Position numbers and translations under genes: made by a program. 64,000 nucleotides of DNA from Nonomuraea maritima (GTDB lineage Bacteria; Actinomycetota; Actinomycetes; Streptosporangiales; Streptosporangiaceae), in assembly GCF_900100395.1 (NCBI RefSeq), contig NZ_FNFB01000008.1:188071-252070 (forward strand). Reading direction: 5' to 3'. Position 1 is the first letter of the stretch. The number at the start of each line of letters is the position of its first letter. Below are positions 9,109-17,710 of this stretch, piece after piece. The notes beneath the pieces were generated by a model that searched no databases, had not been told where the DNA came from, and saw only the letters and a list, made by a program, of their open reading frames with translations.

Positions 9109-10245
9109 GTGAGCGAGCAGAGCCCGCGGCAGGATTTCCCCGGTCTGAGGATGGGGAGGCCGTTCGGCATTCCGGTGTACGTCTCATGGACGTGGTTCCT
9201 CGTCGCGGCCTTCATCACGTTCCTGTTCGGCCCCCAGATGGCGGCGAAGCTGCCCGACCTCGGCACCTTCGGCGCCTACGGCGTCGCGTTCGTCTTCGCC
9301 GTGCTGCTGTACGTCTCGGTGCTGCTGCACGAGCTCGCCCACAGCGTCCTCGCCAAGGTCTACGGCCTGCCCGTCCGCAGGATCACCCTCTACTTCCTGG
9401 GCGGCGTCTCCGAGATCGAGAAGGAGCCGCCCACGCCGGGCAAGGAGTTCATGGTCGCCGCGGTGGGCCCGCTGCTGTCGCTCGGGCTGGCCGCGCTCGG
9501 CTTCGTCGCCGACGTCTATCTCGTCAACGACGGAGGCATCCCCGAGGTGCTCGTCTGGCAGCTGTGGTTCGCCAACCTCATCGTCGGCGTCTTCAACCTG
9601 CTGCCGGGGCTCCCGCTCGACGGCGGCCGGATGCTGCGCGCCGGCGTGTGGAAGGTGAGCGGCAACCCGGGCACCGGCACCGTCGCCGCCGCGTGGGGCG
9701 GCCGCGTGCTCGCTGTGCTGCTGGTGGTCTTCCCCCTCGCCACGATGCTGGGGGGCGACGGCGAGCTCGACTTCTCCAACCTCGTCTGGCCGCTGGTGCT
9801 GGCCGCCTTCATCTGGATGGGCGCCGGCCAGTCGCTGCGCGTGGCCCGCGTCCGCGCGCGCATCCCGCAGGTCGACGCGCGCGCCCTGGCACGCCGCGCG
9901 ATCCCCGTGACAAGCGAGACCCCGCTGTCGGAGGCGCTGCGGCAGGCCGCCGACAGCCGGGCGGGCGCGATGGTCGTCGTCGACCACGACGGCAGGCCGG
10001 TCGGCATCGTCCACGAGGCGGCCGTCCAGGCCACGCCCGAGCACCGGCGCCCGTGGATCACCGTCGCGTCCCTGGCGAAGTCGCTGGAGCCCGGCATGGT
10101 GCTCCCGGCCGACCTGCGCGGCGAACCGCTCATCGACGCCATGCGCGAGGTCCCGGGCAGCGAGTACCTGCTCGTCGAGCGCGGCGGCGAGATCTACGGC
10201 GTGCTCGCCACCGCCGATGTGAACCGGGTTTTCACCGGCGTCTGA
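9109..10245 (+). CDS. site-2 family intramembrane metalloprotease with CBS pair (M50)
   Basis: Polytopic membrane zinc protease, 378 residues. The zinc site HELAHS is near residue 74 and the second metal motif LLPGLPLDGGRM is near 170. Together with several membrane segments they define the M50 family, subgroup with two C-terminal CBS domains (about 265-312 and 325-375), resembling Rip3-type proteins. CBS domains bind adenosyl nucleotides and probably gate proteolysis. I chose GTG 9109 because AAGGAG (9099-9104) precedes it and the product starts SEQSPRQDFPGLRMGRPFGIPVYVSW, a normal N-terminus; the frame is open further upstream. Substrates, often anti-sigma factors or membrane proteins, are unknown. 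It is monocistronic and divergent from the RecB-like gene. Confidence 0.92.
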   Translation: MSEQSPRQDFPGLRMGRPFGIPVYVSWTWFLVAAFITFLFGPQMAAKLPDLGTFGAYGVAFVFAVLLYVSVLLHELAHSVLAKVYGLPVRRITLYFLGGVSEIEKEPPTPGKEFMVAAVGPLLSLGLAALGFVADVYLVNDGGIPEVLVWQLWFANLIVGVFNLLPGLPLDGGRMLRAGVWKVSGNPGTGTVAAAWGGRVLAVLLVVFPLATMLGGDGELDFSNLVWPLVLAAFIWMGAGQSLRVARVRARIPQVDARALARRAIPVTSETPLSEALRQAADSRAGAMVVVDHDGRPVGIVHEAAVQATPEHRRPWITVASLAKSLEPGMVLPADLRGEPLIDAMREVPGSEYLLVERGGEIYGVLATADVNRVFTGV

Positions 10246-10530
10246 TTTGTCCCACTCGTTTATGGCGCGGCCCCTCGCTAGGGTCGTGCCCAGGCAGTTT
10301 CGGTACGCCCGGTCACACCCCCGGGCGATTTCTGCGATGCGACTACTGGCCGATAGTGTGCTGTTTGGCCAGACTTGCCCAGTCAAGGGGTTAGTGACGG
10401 TCCGCCGGTTCATCGATTCGAGACGGCGAGGCCGCGACACCGTCCCCTCGGCTGGGTATGCGTATGGCTGGCGGGCCGGCACTGCAGTGCGGGTGCCGTG
10501 ACATCGCCGGGTTCCGGGGAGGAGAGTTGA

Positions 10531-10593
10531 GTGACCGAGCGCCGCGAGGGCACCGATGAGCGCAGCACGGTCGTCATGAGGGAGGACGCATGA
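10531..10593 (+). CDS. 20-codon small ORF coupled to the FHA gene
   Basis: A GTG-started reading frame of 20 codons (VTERREGTDERSTVV...) preceded by GGGGAGGAGAG (10516-10526), a strong ribosome binding site. It ends in a TGA that overlaps the ATG of the FHA gene (ATGA). The product is highly charged and has no membrane segment or Cys. It could be a leader that couples translation of the FHA gene, a short real peptide, or chance. The 285 bases upstream (10246-10530) hold no other gene that I can support. Confidence 0.4.
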   Translation: MTERREGTDERSTVVMREDA

Positions 10594-12068
10594 CCGACCA
10601 CGGCTTCGGAGTGGTGCGTCCGCTTCCCGGAAACGGGCTGGTCGCCTATCTGGGCGGTCTCCTGCTGGTGTGCGACTCCACGGAGGCGGCCGCCGACGAC
10701 CTGCTCACCGCATTGCGCGAGACCGCCGGGTCAGGAGGCGACGGCAGGGCACTGGCCCGCCGCGCCGCCCAGGTGCTCGCCGCCAACATGACGGGCGACC
10801 CCGCCACGTGCGCCGTCGCCGGACCCGTCGGCGGTGGCGTCGCCGTCCTGGTCAGCGGCTCGGCCGCGGCCACCGTCACCACCCCGGGCGGCGAGACGCG
10901 CCTGGCCGGCAGCGACTCGCTCACCTGGGCCGACCGGCTCGTCAACGGTCCCGTCGACCGCGTCGAGCTGAGCCTGCCCGGCGCGGGCAGCCCCCACCCC
11001 GCCGTCCGCTTCGACGGCGGCGTGGTGCACGGCGGCGGTCTCGTCGGCGACTTCACCGACCTGCCCGCCCCGTCCCGGCCGCTGACCAGCGAGATGCCGA
11101 ACACGGCCCTGCACTACGAGCCCGACCTCGCCCCGCCGGTCCAGCAGCCCCAGCAGCCGGTGCAGCCGGTGGAACGGCCGCCGTACCCGCTCGCCGACCA
11201 GCCACCGGCCCAGCCCGCGCCGGCGCCGCAGCCCGGCCCGCACTCCGGCCCCCAGTCCGGCCCTCACTCCGGCCCGCAGCCGGTGCCGCAGGCGCCCGAG
11301 CCGCAGCCCTACCTGAGCGCGCCCGAGCCGCCGCCCTACCTGCCGCCGCAGGAGCCCTCCTACCACGAGCCTGCGTACCACACGCCGGCCGAGCAGCTGC
11401 CGTCCGCGCCCGAACAGTACCCGTCCTACGACGAGCAGCCCTCCGGCGCCGACCAGCCGCTCCCGCAGCGCATGGGCCCGTCCGACCCCTACGAGCCGTA
11501 CGACCAGCAGCCGGTGCACGGCCCGTCCGACCCCTACGACCAGCAGGGCCAGCCGCCCCAGCAACAGCAGGAGCAGCAGGCCGAGCACGGCGACCGCCCG
11601 ATGGTCTACGGCGTCGACTGCAAGAACGACCACTTCAACGACCCGCGCGCGCCCTACTGCGTGGTCTGCGGCATCGCCCTCGTCCAGCGCACCCTGGTGC
11701 CCTACAAGGGTCCCCGCCCGTCGCTCGGCGTCCTCATCCTCGACGACGGCACGGCGCTGCCCCTCGAGAGCGACTACCTGCTGGGCCGCGATCCCGAGCG
11801 CGCCCCCGAGGTGGCCGGCGGCAGCGCCCGCCCCGCCAAGGTGACCAGCCCCGACGGCTCGGTGTCGCGCCGCCACCTGCGGGTGGCGCTCGACGGTTGG
11901 GACGTCAACCTGGTCGATCTGGGTTCCGTGAACGGCACCCAGATCCAGCCGCCTGGCGACCCCAATTTCTACGACATCCCGCCGAACGAACCGGTCACCA
12001 TCGCTCCGGGCACCACGGTGCGCGTGGGGGTGTCCCGCACCCTCCGCTTCGAGGCCCATCGCGGCTGA
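10590..12068 (+). CDS. FHA-domain protein with Pro/Gln-rich linker and Zn-ribbon-like motif
   Basis: Cytoplasmic phosphothreonine-reader candidate, 492 residues. Residues 1-170 form an Ala/Gly-rich globular domain that I do not recognise. About 175-335 is a low-complexity Pro/Gln/Tyr linker with tandem SGPQ/SGPH units. About 345-368 is a short Cys motif (CKNDHF...YCVVCG) like a half zinc ribbon. The FHA domain fills 378-492, with the diagnostic GRDP, SRRHLRV and LGSVNGTQI (Arg, Ser and Asn that contact phosphothreonine). Such proteins usually act as partners of Ser/Thr kinases, but no kinase gene is in this window. The start follows GGGAGGA and overlaps the stop of a 20-codon ORF. A hairpin follows the stop. 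Confidence 0.88.
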   Translation: MTDHGFGVVRPLPGNGLVAYLGGLLLVCDSTEAAADDLLTALRETAGSGGDGRALARRAAQVLAANMTGDPATCAVAGPVGGGVAVLVSGSAAATVTTPGGETRLAGSDSLTWADRLVNGPVDRVELSLPGAGSPHPAVRFDGGVVHGGGLVGDFTDLPAPSRPLTSEMPNTALHYEPDLAPPVQQPQQPVQPVERPPYPLADQPPAQPAPAPQPGPHSGPQSGPHSGPQPVPQAPEPQPYLSAPEPPPYLPPQEPSYHEPAYHTPAEQLPSAPEQYPSYDEQPSGADQPLPQRMGPSDPYEPYDQQPVHGPSDPYDQQGQPPQQQQEQQAEHGDRPMVYGVDCKNDHFNDPRAPYCVVCGIALVQRTLVPYKGPRPSLGVLILDDGTALPLESDYLLGRDPERAPEVAGGSARPAKVTSPDGSVSRRHLRVALDGWDVNLVDLGSVNGTQIQPPGDPNFYDIPPNEPVTIAPGTTVRVGVSRTLRFEAHRG

Positions 12069-12082
12069 CCGTCTCTCCCGGC

Positions 12083-12115
12083 ACGCCCGCGCACCCCGGC
12101 AGGGGGCGCGGGCGT
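12083..12115 (+). terminator. terminator after the FHA gene
   Basis: ACGCCCGCGC (12083-12092) pairs perfectly with 12106-12115, and four further C-G pairs extend the stem inside past a bulged A. It starts 14 bases after the FHA stop and has no U-tract. Confidence 0.65.
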
Positions 12116-12552
12116 CCGCGTGCCCGGGGACGACCCGCCCGCAGCCGTGCTGTCAGGGCTGGGGGAGTGGACGGCGGAGGAATTGCCTGGTGGCGAGGGT
12201 GATCGGCGCCGTGAAGGTGGATATATGGCAAAAAATCGGTATTAAGCGGTGCCAGCTGCCTCCGGCGCTCCCGAGCCGTTCACGAAGCCGTCACCGGAAC
12301 TCTCCCCGGGCCGCCGCGAGCCGGGAACCTCGGCGGGGCCGGGCTTTCCTGACGCGCGGAGGCGGCCGGAAAGCGGCATGACCCGCCCTCGGATAAACCG
12401 CGGCGATAAACAATTCATCGCGCCAATGGCACGGCAATCGACGCCGACAGTGTCAGCGAAACAATCCGCGAACAATGCGCGTGAACTCCGTATGACAGGC
12501 CGCCAACCGGCCGTCCCATTCGAAGTGATCCGGTCCGTACCGAACAGGCCCG
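12116..12552. other. 437-base gap without a recognised gene
   Basis: I see no supported coding region. A short A+T-rich patch near 12220-12245 (ATATGGCAAAAAATCGG) and another near 12395-12480 stand out from the G+C-rich background. Several short frames cross the stretch, but none has a ribosome binding site plus a convincing composition. Confidence 0.5.
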
Positions 12553-13665
12553 CTAGTGCTTCCACTGCGAGCGCAGCAGCGCCCACTCCACGTGGTCGGC
12601 CCGCGTCCCGTCCGGATTCGCGAACAGCTCCCGCTGCATGCCCTCCCGGGCGAACCCCACCCGCTCCAGCACCGCGTGCGAGGCCACGTTCGCGATGTCG
12701 GTGCCCGCCACGATCCGGTGCAACGGCGTACGGTCGAACGCCCAGTCGACCAGCAGCCGCACCGAACGCGTCATGAAGCCCCTGCCGCGGTGCTCGGGCA
12801 GCAGCGAGTAGCCCACCATGGCCTGCGCCAGCAGCGGCAGCACCTGCATGAGCTGGACGTGCCCGGCGAACTCCCCCGAGCGGGCGTCCCTGATCGCCAG
12901 CTCGACCCGCTGCCCCGACACCCACCAGTAGCCCGTGCAGCGGCAGCGCCGCTCGTCGTCCTCCAGCGTCGTGGGCGGGGCCACCGCGAACGCCGCGACG
13001 TCGGGATCGGCCATCATCCGGTGGTAGTCGGCGGCATCGGCCACCGCCAGCGGCGTCAGCCGCACCACCCCGTCGCTCAGCTCACCGCCCTCGAAGCCGC
13101 CCTCGAAGAACGGCAGGTACGGCTCCGGCGGAAGCACCGCCTCGCCCCGCAGCCTGGCGAACGTCACAAGATCGGCGAAACGCCCGTCACGCAGCCGCTT
13201 GGCCTCCCGCCGCCGCCCCTCCTCGCGGAACCCCGCCTTGTACGCCACCCGCAGGCTCGCCACGTTCTCCACCTCGGCCTGCAGCTCGACCCGGCGGACC
13301 CCGTGGTCGAACAGCCAGTCGGTCAGCGCCCGCGCCGCCGTGGCGGCCACGTTCCTGTTGCGGGCCCACGGCGCCACCAGGTAGCCCAGCTCCGTCACCC
13401 CCCAGCGGTCGGGAGGCCGCACCCCGATCGAGCCGACCACCCGGCCCGCCTCCGTGATCACGTACTCGGCACCGCCGTCCTCCCAGCGCGTCGCCGCCAT
13501 CTCCAGGTACTCGCGCGCGTCCTGCAGCCGGTACGGCCGCGCGAGCAACGGCAGGAACCTGGCGGTCACCGGGTCGTCGCACATCCGCACGACGGCCTCG
13601 GCGTCGGACACCGCCGCGGGACGCAGGATCAGAGCACCGGTGGAGATCACGTCGTCGGGGAGCAT
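12553..13665 (-). CDS. tandem double GNAT N-acetyltransferase
   Basis: The 370-residue protein holds two RimJ/RimL-type GNAT domains in tandem, at about 1-180 and 195-370. Each has the family pattern: an N-terminal LRP or LTP strand, a LGY/GYSL strand before the acetyl-CoA loop (APWARNRNVAATA in the first, LLPEHRGRGFMTRSV in the second), and the VASLRVAYKAGF / VASHAVLERVGF motif. The second domain keeps a canonical RGRG-type pyrophosphate loop, while the first has RNRNVAA, so the second looks the stronger catalyst. Substrate is unknown; ribosomal or small amine targets are typical. It is divergent from trmI with only 55 bases between starts. Confidence 0.88.
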   Translation of the reverse strand: MLPDDVISTGALILRPAAVSDAEAVVRMCDDPVTARFLPLLARPYRLQDAREYLEMAATRWEDGGAEYVITEAGRVVGSIGVRPPDRWGVTELGYLVAPWARNRNVAATAARALTDWLFDHGVRRVELQAEVENVASLRVAYKAGFREEGRRREAKRLRDGRFADLVTFARLRGEAVLPPEPYLPFFEGGFEGGELSDGVVRLTPLAVADAADYHRMMADPDVAAFAVAPPTTLEDDERRCRCTGYWWVSGQRVELAIRDARSGEFAGHVQLMQVLPLLAQAMVGYSLLPEHRGRGFMTRSVRLLVDWAFDRTPLHRIVAGTDIANVASHAVLERVGFAREGMQRELFANPDGTRADHVEWALLRSQWKH

Positions 13666-13720
13666 CCCCCATAGATATCGCGCGTCCGGACGTGCCCGAA
13701 AGCCCTATAACCTTGCCGCC

Positions 13721-14572
13721 ATGGGTTTCCGCAGGCATGGGCCTTTCCAGGTCGGGGATCAGGTGCAGCTCACCGACCCCAAGAACAAGCGTCACACGAT
13801 CACGCTCAAGGAGGACGGCGTCTTCCACACCCACAAGGGCGCCATCCCGCACAGCGATCTGATCGGGCAGCCCGAGGGCTCCGTCGTGCGCTCGTCCGGC
13901 GGCACCCAGTACCTCGCGTTCCGCCACCTGCTGCAGGACTACACGCTCGCCATGCCGCGCGGCGCGGCCGTCATCTACCCGAAGGACGCCTCGATGATCG
14001 TCGGCATGGCCGACGTCTTCCCCGGCGCCCGGGTCATCGAGGCCGGCGTCGGCTCCGGCGCGCTCACCTGCTTCCTGCTGCGCGCCGTCGGCCCTGAGGG
14101 CCACGTCACCTCCTACGAGCGCCGCGAGGAGTTCGCCGACGTGGCGCGCAAGAACGTCGAGAAGTTCTACGGCGGCCCGATGGACGACAACTGGCGCCTG
14201 GTCGTCGGCGACCTGGTGTCCTCGATCGACGAGGCCGACGTCGACCGCGTCATCCTCGACATGCTCGCCCCCTGGGAGTGCGTCGACGCCGCCGCCAAGG
14301 CGCTCACGCCGGGTGGCGTGATCTGCTGCTACGTGGCGACGACCACGCAGATGTCCAAGACCGTGGAGGCCATTCGCGATCACGGGTGTTTCACCGAGCC
14401 GCATGCGTGGGAGACCCTGGTTCGCGACTGGCACGTCGAAGGGCTCGCGGTACGACCCGATCACCGGATGATCGGCCACACCGGTTTCCTCGTCTCCGCC
14501 CGCCGCATGGCCGACGGCGTGACGCCGCCGCCGCGCCGCCGACGACCGAAGGGGACCACCGAAGAACTATGA
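13721..14572 (+). CDS. trmI: tRNA (adenine-58-N1)-methyltransferase TrmI
   Basis: S-adenosylmethionine-dependent enzyme that makes m1A58 in the T-loop of tRNA, acting as a homotetramer. The 283-residue protein has the small N-terminal domain, the Rossmann motif I VIEAGVGSGALTCFLL near residues 105-120, and the acidic VDRVILDMLAPWE motif that binds substrate, as in the mycobacterial Rv2118c enzyme. ATG 13721 lacks a ribosome binding site, but a TATAAC box (13706-13711) lies nine bases upstream, so the mRNA is probably near-leaderless. The gene precedes mpa/arc, the usual actinobacterial order. Confidence 0.94.
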   Translation: MGFRRHGPFQVGDQVQLTDPKNKRHTITLKEDGVFHTHKGAIPHSDLIGQPEGSVVRSSGGTQYLAFRHLLQDYTLAMPRGAAVIYPKDASMIVGMADVFPGARVIEAGVGSGALTCFLLRAVGPEGHVTSYERREEFADVARKNVEKFYGGPMDDNWRLVVGDLVSSIDEADVDRVILDMLAPWECVDAAAKALTPGGVICCYVATTTQMSKTVEAIRDHGCFTEPHAWETLVRDWHVEGLAVRPDHRMIGHTGFLVSARRMADGVTPPPRRRRPKGTTEEL

Positions 14573-14615
14573 CAATTTGGCCACGAGGGCGCGCTGGTGC
14601 GTGACACGGGAACAG

Positions 14616-14645
14616 TTGGCCGTGTTCATATGCTGGGAGTATTAA
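14616..14645 (+). promoter_or_regulatory. candidate promoter of the mpa/arc gene
   Basis: TTGGCC (14616-14621) and TATTAA (14640-14645) with an 18-base spacer form a sigma-70-like promoter in the A+T-richer gap between trmI and mpa. A 130-base leader would follow. Confidence 0.4.
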
Positions 14646-14776
14646 ACGCCCTATTGGGGATTATTCACCGAATACTGAATGTCACTCTACGAACACTGCC
14701 CGGCCAGGTTACGGAGGGGCCCGAGATAGGTAAGGTCCTAAGTAGTCGTTCTCGACTGGGAAGGAGGTGACGGGGC

Positions 14777-16540
14777 GTGGCAGCTCGCGATGATGCTGAG
14801 GCTCGAGCCGCGCAGCGCGAACGGGAGGTCGCTGATCTTTCAACACAGGTCTCCTTCCTCCAGGAGGAGATCACCGCGCTGAGGCGGAAGCTGGCCGAGT
14901 CACCCCGTCAGGCCAGGGTCCTCGAAGAACGCCTTCACGAGGCACAGGCGAACCTCGCGGCCGTGACCGGCCAGAACGAGCGCCTGGTCGCAACCCTCAA
15001 GGAGGCCCGGGACCAGATCGTCGCCCTCAAGGAGGAAGTCGACCGGCTGGCGCAACCGCCGTCCGGTTTCGGCACCTTCCTCGAGGCCCGAGAAGACGGC
15101 ACGATCGAGGTGTTCACCGGCGGACGCAAGCTCCGGGTGAACGTCAGCCCCAGTGTCGACGTCGACTCGTTGCGGCGTGGCCAGGAGGTCATGCTCAACG
15201 AGGCGCTCAACGTGGTCGAGGCACTCGGCTACGAAGAGGTCGGCGAGATCGTGATGCTCAAGGAACTGCTCGACGAGGGCAAGCGCGCGTTGGTCATCTC
15301 GCACGCCGACGAGGAGCGCGTCGTGCGCCTCGCCGACTCCCTGGTGGGCCAGCCCATCAGGGCCGGTGACTCACTGCTGCTCGAACCTCGCTCCGGCTAT
15401 GTCTACGAGCGCATTCCGAAGTCCGAGGTCGAAGAACTGGTGCTCGAAGAGGTCCCCGACATCTCCTACGAGGAGATCGGCGGCCTCGGCAGGCAGATCG
15501 AGCAGATCAGGGACGCCATCGAGTTGCCCTACCTGCACGCCGACCTGTTCCGCGAGCACAAGCTGCGCCCGCCCAAGGGCGTGCTGCTCTACGGCCCTCC
15601 CGGTTGTGGCAAGACGTTGATCGCCAAGGCCGTCGCCAACTCCCTGGCCAAGCAGGTCGCGGAGAAGACCGGCCAGTCCGGCAAGAGCTTCTTCCTCAAC
15701 ATCAAGGGCCCCGAACTGCTCAACAAGTACGTCGGCGAGACCGAGCGGCACATCCGCCTGGTCTTCCAACGGGCCCGCGAGAAGGCCTCCGAGGGCACCC
15801 CGGTGATCGTGTTCTTCGACGAGATGGACTCGATCTTCCGCACCCGAGGCTCCGGCGTGTCGTCCGACGTCGAGAACACCATCGTCCCTCAGCTGCTGTC
15901 GGAGATCGACGGCGTCGAGGGCCTGGAGAACGTCATCGTGATCGGCGCCTCCAACCGCGAGGACATGATCGACCCGGCGATCCTGCGGCCCGGCCGCCTG
16001 GACGTCAAGATCAAGATCGAGCGGCCGGACGCCGAGGCGGCCAAGGATATCTTCTCGAAGTACCTCGTCTCCGAGTTGCCTCTGCACCCCGACGACCTGG
16101 CCGAGCACAGCGACTCCCGCGCGGCCACCATCCAGGGGATGATCCAGAGCGTCGTCGAACGCATGTACACCGAGAGCGAGGAGAACCGCTTCCTCGAGGT
16201 GACCTACGCCAACGGCGACAAGGAAGTCCTCTACTTCAAGGACTTCAACTCCGGCGCGATGATCCAGAACATCGTCGACCGGGGCAAGAAGATGGCCATC
16301 AAGCAGTTCCTCGAATCCGGCCAGAAGGGCCTGCGGGTGCAGCACCTGCTCACGGCCTGCGTGGACGAGTTCTCCGAGAACGAAGACCTGCCCAACACCA
16401 CCAACCCCGACGACTGGGCCCGCATCTCCGGCAAGAAGGGCGAGCGGATCGTCTACATCCGCACCCTCGTCTCCGGCAAGCAGGGCACCGAAGCCGGCCG
16501 ATCCATCGACACCGTCGCCAACACCGGCCAGTACCTGTAG
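14777..16540 (+). CDS. mpa: proteasome-activating AAA+ ATPase (Mpa/ARC)
   Basis: Hexameric unfoldase that recognises Pup and threads pupylated proteins into the 20S proteasome. The 587-residue protein has an N-terminal coiled coil (about 1-95) that captures Pup, two OB-fold rings (about 100-240), and an AAA+ module. Walker A GPPGCGKT is near residue 272 and Walker [11 protein letters not shown] near 346, followed by the second-region-of-homology Arg in [11 protein letters not shown]. The C-terminus ends in QYL, which docks into the alpha ring like the eukaryotic HbYX tail. GTG 14777 is preceded by AAGGAGGTGA. In most actinobacteria dop and pup follow closely; here two other genes intervene. 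Confidence 0.97.
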   Translation: MAARDDAEARAAQREREVADLSTQVSFLQEEITALRRKLAESPRQARVLEERLHEAQANLAAVTGQNERLVATLKEARDQIVALKEEVDRLAQPPSGFGTFLEAREDGTIEVFTGGRKLRVNVSPSVDVDSLRRGQEVMLNEALNVVEALGYEEVGEIVMLKELLDEGKRALVISHADEERVVRLADSLVGQPIRAGDSLLLEPRSGYVYERIPKSEVEELVLEEVPDISYEEIGGLGRQIEQIRDAIELPYLHADLFREHKLRPPKGVLLYGPPGCGKTLIAKAVANSLAKQVAEKTGQSGKSFFLNIKGPELLNKYVGETERHIRLVFQRAREKASEGTPVIVFFDEMDSIFRTRGSGVSSDVENTIVPQLLSEIDGVEGLENVIVIGASNREDMIDPAILRPGRLDVKIKIERPDAEAAKDIFSKYLVSELPLHPDDLAEHSDSRAATIQGMIQSVVERMYTESEENRFLEVTYANGDKEVLYFKDFNSGAMIQNIVDRGKKMAIKQFLESGQKGLRVQHLLTACVDEFSENEDLPNTTNPDDWARISGKKGERIVYIRTLVSGKQGTEAGRSIDTVANTGQYL

Positions 16541-16548
16541 AACCCTGA

Positions 16549-16585
16549 CGGCAGGGCCGCGCGGACGCACCGCGCGGCCCTGCCG
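16549..16585 (+). terminator. terminator after mpa/arc
   Basis: Perfect 16-bp stem (CGGCAGGGCCGCGCGG at 16549-16564 with 16570-16585) and a five-base loop, eight bases after the mpa stop. It marks the end of the trmI/mpa unit. Confidence 0.85.
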
Positions 16586-16651
16586 TTCCGGCGTCCGTCC
16601 CCGATACCCACCGGGTTTCGCACCACCGCCCCCGGCGCCCACCTGCCTACC

Positions 16652-17689
16652 ATGGCGAGCGTGGAGTTCCCCAACCCCGGCCGTGCGCCCTACAGCGCCC
16701 AGGACCGCGAACTCATCGCCACCCGGCACGTCCACCGCGCCCGCGCCCACTTCGCCAGGCGGCGCGACTACCGGCCCACCCCCGTCCACGCCATCCCCGG
16801 CCTCGCCGGCACCCGCACCGCCCACCTCAAGGACGAGAGCACCCGCCTCGGCATCGGCAGCTTCAAAGCACTCGGCGGCGGATACGCCGTCCACCGCCTC
16901 GCCCAACGCCACCCCGACGGCCCGCCGTTCGTGTGCGCCAGCGCCGGCAACCACGGCCTGTCCGTCGCCGCGGCCGCCGCGGAAGCCGGCGTACCCTGCG
17001 TCGTCCACCTGAGCGACGACGTCCCCGAGCCCTTCGCGCGGCGCCTGCGCGCACTCGGCGCCGACGTCCGCCGCGCCGGCCCCGACTACGACACCGCCAT
17101 GGCCACCGCCCAGCAAGCCGCCCGCGAACATGGCTGGCGGCTCGTCGCCGACAGCTCATGGGACGGCTACACCGAGATCCCGCTCGACGTCATGCGCGGC
17201 TACGGCGTCCTGCTCGACGAACTCGCCGACACCTGCGAACCGCCCACCCACGTCTTCGTCCAGGCCGGCGTCGGCGGCCTCGCCGCGGCCACCGCCGCGT
17301 ACGTACGCGACCGCTGGGGCGAAGCACCGCGGATCGTGGTCGTCGAGCCGCACGGCGCCCCCTGCCTCCTCGAGAGCGCCCGCGCAGGCCGCCCCGTCCG
17401 CGTCACAGGAAGCCCCACCACGCTCGGCCGGCTCGACTGCCACGAACCCTCCCTGCTCGCCCACCGCCTCCTCACCCGCCTCGCCGATCTCTACATGACC
17501 GTCACCGACGAACAGGCGTCCGGCGCCGCCCACCTGCTCGCCCGGCACGGGATCGCCCTGTCCGGATGCGGCGCCGCAGGAGCCGCCGGACTGCTCGCGC
17601 TCAGCCCCTCGGCCCGCGACACCCTCGCCCTCGACCAGGTGTCACGCGTGTTTCTGGTGGGAACAGAGGGACCAGTGGAACCAATGTGA
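16652..17689 (+). CDS. PLP-dependent ammonia-lyase, diaminopropionate ammonia-lyase-like
   Basis: Fold-type II pyridoxal-phosphate enzyme, 345 residues. The PLP lysine sits in LGIGSFKALGGGYAV, the diaminopropionate ammonia-lyase signature, preceded by AHLKDES. ASAGNHGLSVAAAAAEAG is the phosphate/substrate loop, and VFVQAGVGGLAAA is a glycine-rich segment that binds the cofactor phosphate. Known members convert 2,3-diaminopropionate to pyruvate and ammonia; they are usually near 400 residues, so this one is short and may prefer another amino acid such as threonine or serine. No ribosome binding site precedes ATG 16652. It lies with the acyltransferase gene between mpa and dop and shares no evident function with pupylation. 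Confidence 0.82.
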   Translation: MASVEFPNPGRAPYSAQDRELIATRHVHRARAHFARRRDYRPTPVHAIPGLAGTRTAHLKDESTRLGIGSFKALGGGYAVHRLAQRHPDGPPFVCASAGNHGLSVAAAAAEAGVPCVVHLSDDVPEPFARRLRALGADVRRAGPDYDTAMATAQQAAREHGWRLVADSSWDGYTEIPLDVMRGYGVLLDELADTCEPPTHVFVQAGVGGLAAATAAYVRDRWGEAPRIVVVEPHGAPCLLESARAGRPVRVTGSPTTLGRLDCHEPSLLAHRLLTRLADLYMTVTDEQASGAAHLLARHGIALSGCGAAGAAGLLALSPSARDTLALDQVSRVFLVGTEGPVEPM

Positions 17690-17710
17690 TCGAAAAGCCG
17701 TCAAAGGAGC

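Noticed and set aside
10247-10501. 84-codon plus-strand frame upstream of the FHA gene
   Set aside because: No ribosome binding site, no family, Arg-rich random composition; it lies in a promoter-like gap.
12190-12381. 63-codon frame in the gap before the GNAT gene
   Set aside because: Ser/Arg-rich product without a family; no ribosome site and it runs over A+T-rich patches.
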